Shown: positions 54,237-63,459, counted from the first letter of the stretch. The stretch is DNA of 64,000 nucleotides from Bacillota bacterium (GCA_012727955.1 JAAYGB010000036.1:62001-126000); one strand, 5' to 3'. Made by a program: numbers and translations. Notes: generated by a model from the sequence alone, not told the origin.

Positions 54237-57056
54237 ATGCGCTGGCTAGCAGTTGTGTGGATGGTAGTCAAACAAGTGCTCAACAATTGGCGGCTGGAAG
54301 CAAGTATCCTGGCCGGGCTGATCATTGCCGTGGCTGTGGTTTCCTGTGTTCCAATCTATACCAGCGGAGCCTTGCAGTCGGTGCTAGTCGAGCAGTGGAT
54401 GGCCCGCACGGATCCCGGAAGAATGCCCAATACACTGATGTTTTATCATGATCCCCTGTTGGAGTCTGAGGTTGAGGATTACCACCGGGTGACGGAGTTC
54501 TTGGAGCAGGCAGTCCCGGCTCGATTAGGACAGCCTCAGCTCTCATCCCGGCTGGGAGAGATTCGGACCTCCCAGTTTTATTCCGCCCGGGATCCCCGGG
54601 GTCAACGGATTGGTTACGCCAATATTCGCTTCCTGACCAATCTCTTTGATCTAATTCAAGTCACCGATGGGAGATTACCTCGGTCCCGCCGATTACCCGA
54701 CGGCAGTATTGAGGCGATTGTTGATGAAACAACCCTAGATAGCCTGGGCTTACTGGTGGGGGAGACCTATGTCTTTCCCATTGACAAGAGAGGTGCCTAC
54801 GATACCTCGCCGGGGCAGTCCCTGAAGGTGACCGTGGTGGGAACCTTTGTCGGGAAGGTCCAGCCGGAATCTGCCCATGCCTGGCTGTATCTGCCCCCCT
54901 TTGATCGCAGTTTCTTTGTCACCGAACAACTCTTTGTTGAGGACCTCGCGCTGATCGAGGATGTTGGGGTAGGGCAGTATGTTTGGTATATGGTCCTAGA
55001 CCATCGCCCAGTGCGAGTGGATCACCTAGACCGCTGGATCGAAAGCTTTCGGTATATCGAATCTAGAGTGGCGCAGCTTATGCCGGGAACCAGGGCCTGG
55101 CGCTCGCCCCAGCGGCTCTTCCAGTACTTCTGGGACGAAGCTTCCTATCTGCGCCTCTTCATGTTTGCCTTAAGTGTGCCGATCCTGGGGATGGTACTGT
55201 ATTTTGTAGTCCTGGCGGCAACGTTAACGGTGCGCCGACGGCGAACGGAGATCGCGATGCTGCGCAGTCGGGGCGCGGGCATTTTCCAGATTGCCCTTGC
55301 CTATGTCCTGGAATGGGGGTTTCTAGGGGTAATTGCGCTGGTACTGGGACCATACTTGGGTCTGTGGATGGCCAGAGCTATCGGCGCTGCCTCGGGATTC
55401 CTTCAATTCGTCGACCGCCAATCGCTACCGGTTATTCTCTCCTCCGACGCTTATCTCTATGGCTTCGTCGGCCTGGTCATTGCCATTGGGGCTTGTCTCA
55501 TCCCAGTTATCCAAGCCGCGAGACACAGTATCGTGACCCATAAGCAGGCGGAGGCTCGAGCTGTTCACACCCCGGTGTGGCAGCGGTACCTGGTGGATTT
55601 TCTGCTCCTGGGGATTTCATACTGGGGCTATCGCATGCTAAGTCGCCAAGCCCTTTCCCTTCGCTCTGGCCAGTTCTCCGCAACGGAGGCAGTGATGATC
55701 ATCGATCCCCAGCTATTTCTCATTCCCTTAGTGTTTGTGACTGCCTTGGGTCTGTTTGTCCTGCGCCTATTTCCCTTGCTTATGGGTCTGGCTAATCGGA
55801 TCATTGCTAGGGGGAGAGGAGTTTGTCTGCCTATGACCGTCTTGCAGATGGCGAGAAACCCGGGACAACATCGCCCATTGCTCCTGCTTTTGATTATCAC
55901 CGTTGGCTCGGGTATCTATGGAGCCGCGACGGCACGAACCATGGATCAGAATTGGATGGATCAATTGCGATACAAATATGGTGCTGACGTGATCCTCCAG
56001 GAGCAATGGCAGCTACCTACTGCACCTGGGATGGGGGAGGACGATGACCCAGAGGCGACTCTTTTCGTTGAACCTCCCTTCTATATCCATGAGGAGCTGC
56101 CCGGAGTTGTCGCTGCAGCTCGGGTCTTTAAGGGAGCTGGGACAGTACGGGTCGGGGGTAATTACCTTAGCGGAGGCACGATTATTGGAATCGATCCCGT
56201 GGAGTATGCCGGTGTTGGCTGGCTGCGCAGTGACCTGGCGCCCCATCACTTATACGATTACCTCAATCTTCTCATCCAGGTTCCTGAGGGAGTACTGGTT
56301 TCTGGCTCGGCCGCAAAGGCCGCGGGATTGCGCAGTGGAGACTGGATTAGTGTGAGAATTGGCAATGAAGACGTGGATTTTATGATCGTAGGCACCTTAG
56401 AGTATTGGCCGACGATTGTTGACGCCGCTATGCCCTTTGCAGTAGCTAATCTCGACTACATTCAGCAGTCCACTACATTGCAGCCCTACGAAGTGTGGCT
56501 GCGGGTCACTCCGGAGTTTCGCCTGCAGACCGCGGTGGATCTCCTTAGGGAGCAGGGAATTTGGGTGATAAACATCAAGGATCTGAATCGAGAGTTAGTG
56601 GAAGGACGCCGGGAGCCGCAGCGAATGGGCCTATATGGCATGTTGTCCCTGGGGTTTATCGTTTCCGTGGTAATCACTGTCATGGGGTACTTTCTGTATA
56701 CCCTTTTGTCCCTCCACAGTCGGATGCTGCAATTTGGGATCCTGCGAACTATTGGCCTGTCCCTGTGGCAGTTAATCGCAATGCTGTCTCTGGAACAGTT
56801 GTTATCGGTGGGCTTAGGGGTGCTCTTGGGTCTGGGTATCGGGCAGTTGACGAGCCGGTTGTATCTGCCCTTTATCCAATATGGGGCCGATGTCGGAGCG
56901 GATTTCATCCCCTTTATCGTTGTCACCGAGGGCACCGATACCTGGAAAATCGTGGGTGTCTTGGGACTCGTCCTGATGGCAGCTTTGATTGTGCTAGCAG
57001 TTCTACTGTCGAGGATGCGTTTGCATCAAGCCGTCAAGCTGGGCGAAAACATCTAG
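54237..57056 (+). CDS. large FtsX-family ABC permease
   Basis: 939 residues, about twice the size of MacB transmembrane halves. A first helix (residues about 22-42) is followed by a long extracytoplasmic domain. A block of helices (about 305-430) contains LRRRRTEIAMLRSRGAG-like VRRRRTEIAMLRSRGAG, the FtsX signature. A second large extracytoplasmic region and a final FtsX block (about 800-930) carry MLQFGILRTIGLSLWQLIAMLSLEQ (residues about 830-855). Two FtsX modules in one chain make it pseudo-dimeric. The cargo is unknown; peptide, lipoprotein or antibiotic export are typical of the family. Confidence 0.9.
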   Translation: MRWLAVVWMVVKQVLNNWRLEASILAGLIIAVAVVSCVPIYTSGALQSVLVEQWMARTDPGRMPNTLMFYHDPLLESEVEDYHRVTEFLEQAVPARLGQPQLSSRLGEIRTSQFYSARDPRGQRIGYANIRFLTNLFDLIQVTDGRLPRSRRLPDGSIEAIVDETTLDSLGLLVGETYVFPIDKRGAYDTSPGQSLKVTVVGTFVGKVQPESAHAWLYLPPFDRSFFVTEQLFVEDLALIEDVGVGQYVWYMVLDHRPVRVDHLDRWIESFRYIESRVAQLMPGTRAWRSPQRLFQYFWDEASYLRLFMFALSVPILGMVLYFVVLAATLTVRRRRTEIAMLRSRGAGIFQIALAYVLEWGFLGVIALVLGPYLGLWMARAIGAASGFLQFVDRQSLPVILSSDAYLYGFVGLVIAIGACLIPVIQAARHSIVTHKQAEARAVHTPVWQRYLVDFLLLGISYWGYRMLSRQALSLRSGQFSATEAVMIIDPQLFLIPLVFVTALGLFVLRLFPLLMGLANRIIARGRGVCLPMTVLQMARNPGQHRPLLLLLIITVGSGIYGAATARTMDQNWMDQLRYKYGADVILQEQWQLPTAPGMGEDDDPEATLFVEPPFYIHEELPGVVAAARVFKGAGTVRVGGNYLSGGTIIGIDPVEYAGVGWLRSDLAPHHLYDYLNLLIQVPEGVLVSGSAAKAAGLRSGDWISVRIGNEDVDFMIVGTLEYWPTIVDAAMPFAVANLDYIQQSTTLQPYEVWLRVTPEFRLQTAVDLLREQGIWVINIKDLNRELVEGRREPQRMGLYGMLSLGFIVSVVITVMGYFLYTLLSLHSRMLQFGILRTIGLSLWQLIAMLSLEQLLSVGLGVLLGLGIGQLTSRLYLPFIQYGADVGADFIPFIVVTEGTDTWKIVGVLGLVLMAALIVLAVLLSRMRLHQAVKLGENI

Positions 57057-57100
57057 GCAAATTACGGGAAGAAGGATAAGATTGAAGGGCGGTAGGGAGG

Positions 57101-58114
57101 TTGGCTAGGCAACATTCACAGGTTCCCGGAGTCCGAGGACTCGGAGGGACACTGCAGTATCTCAAGGCCCGCTATCTACAACGGCAACAGCCCATCATCG
57201 CAACTGGACAGCCCTTTATTCTCTGCGAGAATTTGGTACGAATCTACCAGGTCGCAGATATCGAGGTTCAAGCCTTGCAGGGGTTGGACATGGTGATTCG
57301 GAAGGGAGAGTTAATGGCCATCATCGGGGCCAGTGGAAGCGGCAAGTCCACTTTGCTCAATATCCTTGGGGGCTTGGACGTACCCACCGCGGGGAGGGCA
57401 CGGGTAGCCGGTTGGGATCTTAATCGGCTCAGCTATCTCGACCGCATCCACTACAAGCGAACCACCGTTGGGTTTGTGTGGCAGAATGTTAGTCGCAACT
57501 TGGTTCCCTACTTGACTGCTTTGGAGAATGTGGAGTTGCCGATGATCCTGAGAGGCAAACTGGACAGAAAGCGGGCCAGAGAGTTGTTGACCGCGGTGGG
57601 GCTATCGGACCGGATGAACCATCGACCCCAGGCTATGTCGGGAGGGGAGCAGCAGCGGGTGGCTATTGCCATCGCGCTGGCCAATAACCCCCAGGTGCTC
57701 TTGGCCGATGAACCTACGGGTTCCTTGGATAGCAAATCGGCACAGCAGGTCCTGCAGGTGCTACGCCGGGTGCGGGATCTGTATGGGGTTACCGTGGTAA
57801 TCGTAACCCACGACATGAGTATGGCCCAGGCCGTGGATCGCTACGTACTGATTAGAGATGGAAAGATCAGCATGGAGTCGGTTCGCCGCCCCAGCAAAAT
57901 CTCTTCCTTCGCCGAAGATGAAGCAGCGTCCCAAGCTGAGGATGACAGCCACGACGAATTTGTGGTGTTGGATTCCGCCGGAAGAATGCAGCTTCCCGAG
58001 GAGTATATCAAGAAGCTGGGCCTGAAGGAACGGGCGCGAATTTCCCTGGCTGGAAACAGGATTATCATTTCCCCGGAAATGATTCAGGAAGATAACGAGG
58101 CAGCAGAGCAGTAG
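57101..58114 (+). CDS. ABC ATPase with C-terminal AbrB/SpoVT-like domain
   Basis: 337 residues. The first 270 form a MacB/LolD-type ATPase: Walker A IGASGSGKSTLLN (about 76-87), signature MSGGEQQRVAIAIAL, Walker B LLADEPTGSLD. After an acidic linker (about 270-284), residues 286-326 (FVVLDSAGRMQLPEEYIKKL and on to ISLAGNRIIISP) have the V-D-x-x-G-R-x-x-x-P-x-E-x-x-x-x-L-G pattern of the AbrB/MazE/SpoVT swapped-hairpin fold. The TTG start abuts GGGAGG, with AAGGGCGG at a better distance, so the start is imperfect. It is the second ATPase of the locus. Confidence 0.88.
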   Translation: MARQHSQVPGVRGLGGTLQYLKARYLQRQQPIIATGQPFILCENLVRIYQVADIEVQALQGLDMVIRKGELMAIIGASGSGKSTLLNILGGLDVPTAGRARVAGWDLNRLSYLDRIHYKRTTVGFVWQNVSRNLVPYLTALENVELPMILRGKLDRKRARELLTAVGLSDRMNHRPQAMSGGEQQRVAIAIALANNPQVLLADEPTGSLDSKSAQQVLQVLRRVRDLYGVTVVIVTHDMSMAQAVDRYVLIRDGKISMESVRRPSKISSFAEDEAASQAEDDSHDEFVVLDSAGRMQLPEEYIKKLGLKERARISLAGNRIIISPEMIQEDNEAAEQ

Positions 58115-58139
58115 AGGTAGAGTTACGGGAGGTAGTTGG

Positions 58140-58733
58140 ATGCAGTTACCGTCACGGTTGCAGCAGCAGTTGGAGTTCATTGTGGAAATCGACAAGCTAA
58201 AAAAGGTGTTTCGCCAGACCTTCCTAATTGACAAGACCCGGCGGGAAAACGACGCGGAACACTCCTGGCATCTAGCGATGATGGCGATGGTTTTGGGAGA
58301 ATATGCTCCTGAAGGCACGGATCTGTCCCGAGTGATCCGCATGGTGCTGGTCCACGATTTGGTGGAGATCTATGCCGGGGATACCTTCGCCTTTGATGAT
58401 GTTGGTCATCGAGACAAGGAACTGCGGGAAAGGCAGGCAGCGGATCAGCTATTTGGCCTGTTACCGGCGGATCAAAAGGGGATCCTGCGGCAGCTGTGGG
58501 ATGAGTATGAAGCCCAAGAGACCCAGGAAGCCCGCTTCGCTAGAACTTTAGATCGCTTGCAGCCTCTGATTCACAATTATTATACCGACGGCGGAACCTG
58601 GAAGAAGTTCGGCGTGAAGGCAGACCGGGTTTGGCCCAGGGTGGACGCAGTGGCCCAGGGGTCCAAGGCCCTAGGGCAGTTAGCTCAGGAGCTAGTAGAA
58701 AGGGCCATCGCCCAGGGAATACTTCAAAGCTAG
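58140..58733 (+). CDS. HD-domain phosphohydrolase (YfbR-like nucleotidase family)
   Basis: 197 residues. Metal-binding His/Asp are visible: H41 in NDAEHSWHLA, H72-D73 in VLVHDLVEIYAGD, and D138 in RTLDRLQ, matching the HD_3/COG1896 group that dephosphorylates deoxynucleoside monophosphates. ATG follows GGGAGGT by about 7 bases, 25 bases after the ATPase, so it may be co-transcribed. The substrate is not certain. Confidence 0.88.
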   Translation: MQLPSRLQQQLEFIVEIDKLKKVFRQTFLIDKTRRENDAEHSWHLAMMAMVLGEYAPEGTDLSRVIRMVLVHDLVEIYAGDTFAFDDVGHRDKELRERQAADQLFGLLPADQKGILRQLWDEYEAQETQEARFARTLDRLQPLIHNYYTDGGTWKKFGVKADRVWPRVDAVAQGSKALGQLAQELVERAIAQGILQS

Positions 58734-58745
58734 TGGCCTGCGGGA

Positions 58746-60212
58746 TCAGTGGGCAAAGAAGATTCTCAGGCCAAACCGGCGCCAGGTCCCGGTCACCAGG
58801 CTAGAGACAAACAGAAAATCCCCGATAGCAAAGATAGCTCCCCCGGCAGCCCGCAGGGCCAGGTATGGTCTCAGGAGAGTGTGGGTCTCCATGAAGTCAA
58901 GACCGGCGATACGCCAGAGATAAGTCTGGAGGATTCCCGAGACAAGGAGCATTGTGCTCATCAAGAGCAGCCCCAAATTCAGTAGAGCCAATCCGATCCA
59001 GGCGCGAGTAAGTTCCGCCGGGGTCAGAGTAATCCTTTGGGTCAAGATATAGGTAGCCCCGGCAAGAACCAGAAATCCCACGGCTCCAAAGAGAGCCAGG
59101 TGAGCATGGGCTGAGGTGATATAGGTGCCGTGGGAATACCGGTTCCATTGGGGCACAGACATGATCATCCCCAGGAGCGCTGCTCCGAAAAGGTGGTAAA
59201 TGATGCTGCATATCACCAGGGCCAGGACCAGCCGATGGCCTGGGGGCAGCTGTTGCCACTTCATCCCTTCCAGTCCCCGATAGCCGATATACCCCAGCAC
59301 CAAGACTCCCGACATCTGGACAAGACTAAACACCCCTCCGATCCACAGCCATCCCCGGCTGTTGCCGATCCAGTAGTAGTGATGTCCCGTCGCAAAGATT
59401 CCGCCAATAATCGTGATGATGATGTTAAAGAATAACACCCGTTCCAGGCTCTTTCTGGTGGCTGCAATGGGGGTCAGGAGCAGACTGACCAACGCGCTGA
59501 TGTTGAGCAGTTCTAGGCTCATTTCCTCAGTCATATGCACCACCCAAAATCTGACCATCTGCTCAACGCTGGGGTGAAGGTAGGAAACCAGATTGGGTAT
59601 GTACTGGGCAAGGATGTACCAAGCCCCCAGTAACATCCCCACTAGGGTCACCCGCTGCCGGTATTGAGATTGGGTCTTCAAGTAGGTGCGCAGCAGGTTA
59701 TACCCGAAAATTTCCACGGCCAGGATAATGCCAAGTTTAAGCCCCGGCAAAGCTTCCAGGTACTCCCGGCCGGTGGTGTAACCCAGCAATAATGCCAGCA
59801 TAATCCCGGCAAAGGACAGCTGAAAAACCCAGAACTGCACCTGAGCCAGTGGGCGACTGTAGAGATCAACGTTCGCTTCTTGAACGAAAAAATAGTAGCC
59901 CACACCCATGCTGCCCAGCAGCGGCCAGTAGACACTGAGATTGAGGTGAATGGCCCGACCGATCTCAGCGGTGACGGGAGCCGGAAGCTGGGGCCAGACC
60001 ACGTGCAAAGCCCCGAGGGTGGCCACTAAGCCCTGGCTGCTGAACATCAGTAGGGTGGCAAAGCAGTAGGGCAGGGCAGCCTGTTGGGAGATATACCCTC
60101 GGGCTGTCCCATCGCGCTGTGATTTCCTCTTGCGCCGCAACCAAGATGCCACTAGCTGCACCAAAGCCGCGGGTAAAGGGATTAGCAACAGGAACCAAGG
60201 AATTCTTGCCAC
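58746..60212 (-). CDS. nitric-oxide-reductase-like heme-copper subunit (NorB family)
   Basis: Membrane protein of 488 residues with about 12 helices, the NorB length. Predicted ligands: heme b H89 and H371, FeB H226, H277 and H278 (TGHHYYWIG), heme b3 H369 (AHAHLALFG). Glutamates at the positions of P. aeruginosa NorB E211 and E215 are present (E230 and E234 in HMTEEMSLEL). The position of E280, important for NO reduction, is Gln (Q299). GTG 60212 overlaps the norC stop, with GGGGAGGA 6 bases upstream. It is NOR-like more than oxidase-like; activity on NO is inferred. Confidence 0.85.
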   Translation of the reverse strand: MARIPWFLLLIPLPAALVQLVASWLRRKRKSQRDGTARGYISQQAALPYCFATLLMFSSQGLVATLGALHVVWPQLPAPVTAEIGRAIHLNLSVYWPLLGSMGVGYYFFVQEANVDLYSRPLAQVQFWVFQLSFAGIMLALLLGYTTGREYLEALPGLKLGIILAVEIFGYNLLRTYLKTQSQYRQRVTLVGMLLGAWYILAQYIPNLVSYLHPSVEQMVRFWVVHMTEEMSLELLNISALVSLLLTPIAATRKSLERVLFFNIIITIIGGIFATGHHYYWIGNSRGWLWIGGVFSLVQMSGVLVLGYIGYRGLEGMKWQQLPPGHRLVLALVICSIIYHLFGAALLGMIMSVPQWNRYSHGTYITSAHAHLALFGAVGFLVLAGATYILTQRITLTPAELTRAWIGLALLNLGLLLMSTMLLVSGILQTYLWRIAGLDFMETHTLLRPYLALRAAGGAIFAIGDFLFVSSLVTGTWRRFGLRIFFAH

Positions 60213-60628
60213 TAGGAGTCCTCCCCTGCCGGTACTGGAAAAAGGGGCCTTGGGGGCCAGTCTGACAACTGGATACGGGATATAAGGCGCAGGTAGGCGA
60301 CGATGCTGGGAATATCCTCCGCGGGAAGTGCAAGGTGCCGCAGAGCCTTGGTGGGACGCTTCACAGGAGGGTACCGGAAAAAATGGATCAACCACTCCGC
60401 CCCTCGTTGGTTGTACACCTGGGTCAGTTCCGGAGCTGAGTAGCCACCGTTGCCAAAGACGGCGTGGCATTCGACACATCCATGTCTTTCCCAGACGGAT
60501 TTACCCGCTGCCTCCGCAGCGGTGAGATTTTGGGGATCAAGGTGTACAGTAAATCTAAAGATCAGGTAGCCAAAGATTAGGATACTAAGACTGGATACAA
60601 TTAAGGCGTAGAGCATGGGGCGATTCAT
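60212..60628 (-). CDS. membrane-anchored cytochrome c (NorC-like)
   Basis: 138 residues: an N-terminal membrane helix (LYALIVSSLSILIFGYLIF) and a monoheme c domain with CVECH at 51-55 followed by FGNGGYSAPELT, which is the NorC pattern. A downstream Met for the sixth ligand is not unambiguous. Its ATG overlaps the ccmF stop (ATGA), and its stop overlaps norB. It should pass electrons to the NorB-like subunit. Confidence 0.88.
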   Translation of the reverse strand: MNRPMLYALIVSSLSILIFGYLIFRFTVHLDPQNLTAAEAAGKSVWERHGCVECHAVFGNGGYSAPELTQVYNQRGAEWLIHFFRYPPVKRPTKALRHLALPAEDIPSIVAYLRLISRIQLSDWPPRPLFPVPAGEDS

Positions 60629-62079
60629 TGGGAATCCCGCACCTCCGAGGGTTTCTTGGTGAGAATTCTGCCCACGAGACTGGCGATGAGAAGCACTGCC
60701 CCCAGAGCCATCAGCACCACCGATGGGGCGATGGCCTTTCCCGGCAGGGCTGAGTCAGTCCCAGGCACCATCGCCGGGACGGAGACAAGACTAGTTCCCC
60801 AACCCGTCAGCAACAACAGCGCGCTAAGGTGAATCCTGCCCACTCCCGATAATTTCCGGGATAGCAAGGCGGAAACTAACGTCACCACACATCCCGCTCC
60901 CAGGGGAGTGAGGGCCAGGCGAAATACCGCGGCTGGTGGGATGAGGACAAATCTCCCTAGACCACTGGCCAGGGGATACAATACCGTGCCGGCAAGGAGC
61001 AGAACAAAGGTACAGCCCATCAATAGGATCGCGGTGGGAAGCAGCGCCTGGCTTGGGGCAAAGCGGTTGACCAGGTTAGGCCTTAGTTGTCCCTTCATCA
61101 AGGCCAGAATAACCACGGCAGCACCGATCAGTGTCAGCAGCAGGAAACAGCCTGCTGCCGGATCCCGGATCTTCCCTTCGCCAGTAACTAACCAGCCGCT
61201 TCTGGCTAGATAGGAGGCGAAGAAGGTGAAAAGCTGGGGCAGACAAAGGGCGATAGCACAGCCTCGACTCAATGAACCTCGCTCTGCGCTCTGGATCAGA
61301 GAGTGGACCGCGATCCCTGTGAGTAACCACAGGCTTAAGGCGATGTTTTCCAGGGGATCCCAGCGCCAATACACGCCGGCAAATTCCCGGTAGGCCCACA
61401 CTGCCCCCAGAAGTATGCTGGTACTGAGCCCCAGCCAAGCCACCAGGAGCCAATTACGGAGCAGGACCGAGATGGCAAAGGCAGCGTTCGCCGATCCTCG
61501 ACTGGTCGTCAGCCAATGCCCTAGAGTGAGGGCGAAGACCAAGGCCAGGCAGGCATAGCTTAGATAGAGGGTCGGTGGATGCAGGAAATTGAAGGGACTT
61601 TGCAGGGGCTGGCTGAGGCCTGGGCCCACGGTGGGCACGGGATCTAGGCGGGCAAAAAGTGGGGTAATCCACCTGAGGATCAGACCAAAGAAGCCCATCT
61701 GCGCCAGCATAATTCCCCTGGCAACGTCGCCACACCATCCCAGCCCGGGAAAGAGGCGTAGCTCACCGTAGCCAGTTACTATGCCAAGAAAAAACAGCCA
61801 TAGGAGCAAAGTGCCGGGCTTAGCGGACCAAAGGGCTGAGAGTTTATAAGGTTGAGGCAGGTCAGCGCTGGAATGCCCCGCGACATAGGCGAGGGAAAAG
61901 TTATCAGTAATGAAGGCCCAGGCCAGTTGGCCAAGGATAGCAATAATTAGGCCTAGGCTGGCCAGGACACAAGTGGCAATCCAAGGTTGGACTCTCTTGG
62001 TCCTGAAGCCCAACAGGCTCAGGAGGCCACCGATGCCGGTACAAGCTAGGAAGAAAACCAACAACAAGTCACCTTGCAC
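60625..62079 (-). CDS. CcmF/NrfE-like cytochrome c heme lyase
   Basis: 484 residues with about 13 helices. The periplasmic tryptophan-rich WWD-type motif is seen in VYWRWDPLENIALSLWLL, and family segments SALWSAKPGTLLLWLFF and LHPPTLYLSYA are clear. CcmF/NrfE proteins ligate heme to apocytochrome c; the NorC-like cytochrome just downstream is the obvious client. GTG 62079 (MQGDLLLVFFLA) follows GGGGTGG; a longer frame to TTG 62124 is less likely. It is shorter than typical CcmF (about 640), and no ccmE, ccmH or CcsBA gene is present here. Confidence 0.85.
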   Translation of the reverse strand: MQGDLLLVFFLACTGIGGLLSLLGFRTKRVQPWIATCVLASLGLIIAILGQLAWAFITDNFSLAYVAGHSSADLPQPYKLSALWSAKPGTLLLWLFFLGIVTGYGELRLFPGLGWCGDVARGIMLAQMGFFGLILRWITPLFARLDPVPTVGPGLSQPLQSPFNFLHPPTLYLSYACLALVFALTLGHWLTTSRGSANAAFAISVLLRNWLLVAWLGLSTSILLGAVWAYREFAGVYWRWDPLENIALSLWLLTGIAVHSLIQSAERGSLSRGCAIALCLPQLFTFFASYLARSGWLVTGEGKIRDPAAGCFLLLTLIGAAVVILALMKGQLRPNLVNRFAPSQALLPTAILLMGCTFVLLLAGTVLYPLASGLGRFVLIPPAAVFRLALTPLGAGCVVTLVSALLSRKLSGVGRIHLSALLLLTGWGTSLVSVPAMVPGTDSALPGKAIAPSVVLMALGAVLLIASLVGRILTKKPSEVRDSQ

Positions 62080-62245
62080 AAATTCCACCCCATGCCTAGT
62101 ATTGCCAGCATCGGCCAAGGGCAATCACAGATCAGGGGTATTGGGGAAAACTGAAGATTAGCTGGGCGGATTAACACCAATGACAGGGTTTGCGTTATTG
62201 ATACCGAAGGACAAAGAGAACAAACCCAACGGGAGGGATCTACCG

Positions 62246-63163
62246 ATGAGGACCATTAGACTGGGTGTATCGGACTTGCAGGTGCCGGTGATCGGGGTTG
62301 GCTGTATGCGGATTAGCTCGCTGACCAAGAAGGAGGCAGAGGCCTTTGTTCAGGCGGCACTAGACGAGGGTGCCTATTTTTTTGATCACGCTGACATTTA
62401 CGGTGGAGGAGAATGCGAGGAAATCTTCGCCGAGGCCATCCACATGAACGACGATGTACGCGAAAGGATTGTCCTGCAGTCAAAGTGTGGGATCCGGAAG
62501 GGAATGTATGATTTCTCTAAGGAGCACATCTTAAGCTCCGTGGATGGTATCCTCAGACGTCTCAGAACCGACTATCTCGATGTTTTGCTGCTGCGTCGAC
62601 CCGATGCCCTGGTGGAGCCTGAGGAAGTGGCCGAGGCCTTTAATCAGCTGCAGTCCAGTGGTAAGGTGCGTTACTTCGGGGTATCAAATCACAATTCCAT
62701 GCAAATCCAGCTGCTGCAAAAGTATCTCCAGCAGCCCATCGTGGCCAACCAGCTGCAGTTTAGTATCACCCACGCCACAATGATTAGCGCCGGGATTAAT
62801 GTCAACATGACCAATGAGGCCGCGGTGATGCGAGATGGCAGTGTCCTAGACTTCTGCCGACTTAATGAGATCACGATCCAGCCCTGGTCGCCCTTCCAGT
62901 ATGGTTTCTTTGAGGGCGTCTTCTTGGGTAGCGACAAGTTCCCGGAACTCAATGCCAAGATTGACGAGCTGGCAGCGAAGTATCAGGTCACCAATACCAC
63001 TATTGCTTTGGCCTGGATCCTGCGTCACCCCGCGAGGATGCAGCCGATCATCGGCACAATGAATATTGGCCGCTTACAGGATTGCTGCAGGGCCGCTGCT
63101 GTTAATCTAACCCGGGAAGAATGGTACGAGATCTACCGAGCCGCGGGTAACCAATTGCCGTAA
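62246..63163 (+). CDS. aldo/keto reductase family protein (YdhF-like)
   Basis: 305 residues of the NADPH-dependent aldo/keto reductase fold. It keeps the catalytic Asp47 and Tyr52 (FFDHADIYGG) and Lys80 (LQSKCG). The position of the catalytic His (LLxxHRPD in relatives) is Arg117 in LLLRRPD. FGVSNHN and the C-terminal cofactor region PIIGTMNIGRL are present. ATG 62246 follows GGGAGGGAT; the frame opens at 62180. It is divergent from ccmF. With His replaced, normal carbonyl reduction is doubtful. Confidence 0.92.
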   Translation: MRTIRLGVSDLQVPVIGVGCMRISSLTKKEAEAFVQAALDEGAYFFDHADIYGGGECEEIFAEAIHMNDDVRERIVLQSKCGIRKGMYDFSKEHILSSVDGILRRLRTDYLDVLLLRRPDALVEPEEVAEAFNQLQSSGKVRYFGVSNHNSMQIQLLQKYLQQPIVANQLQFSITHATMISAGINVNMTNEAAVMRDGSVLDFCRLNEITIQPWSPFQYGFFEGVFLGSDKFPELNAKIDELAAKYQVTNTTIALAWILRHPARMQPIIGTMNIGRLQDCCRAAAVNLTREEWYEIYRAAGNQLP

Positions 63164-63234
63164 ATCAAGGAAAGAACTAAGGCTTTCTCCGTACAAAATG
63201 TCACCCGTCGTCATTGAAAATAAGGAGAACAGCT

Positions 63235-63459
63235 ATGCGTGATATACTATTCAGTTTGATCAGGCTGATAATGGGTGTGAATTTGTATCGAAAGTCCAGG
63301 CAGGCAACGGAAGAAGAGCAAAGGGAAACAATGCGGGTATTCTTAATATCGCTGGTCCTGTGTTTACTAGGACTGGTGTTTCCCATCTTTTTCTCGATAC
63401 TCCTAATCTACTGGATAGTTAGTCTGTACAAGTATATTAGAAGAGACTATGATATTTAG
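63235..63459 (+). CDS. small two-helix membrane protein
   Basis: 74 residues: basic N terminus with one amphipathic segment, then a strong helix (MRVFLISLVLCLLGLVFPIFFSILLIYWIVSLYKYI, residues about 35-65) and a charged tail. No family recognised. ATG 63235 has AAGGAGA 6 bases upstream, which is the main support. Alone between the reductase and the Uma2 gene. Confidence 0.7.
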   Translation: MRDILFSLIRLIMGVNLYRKSRQATEEEQRETMRVFLISLVLCLLGLVFPIFFSILLIYWIVSLYKYIRRDYDI

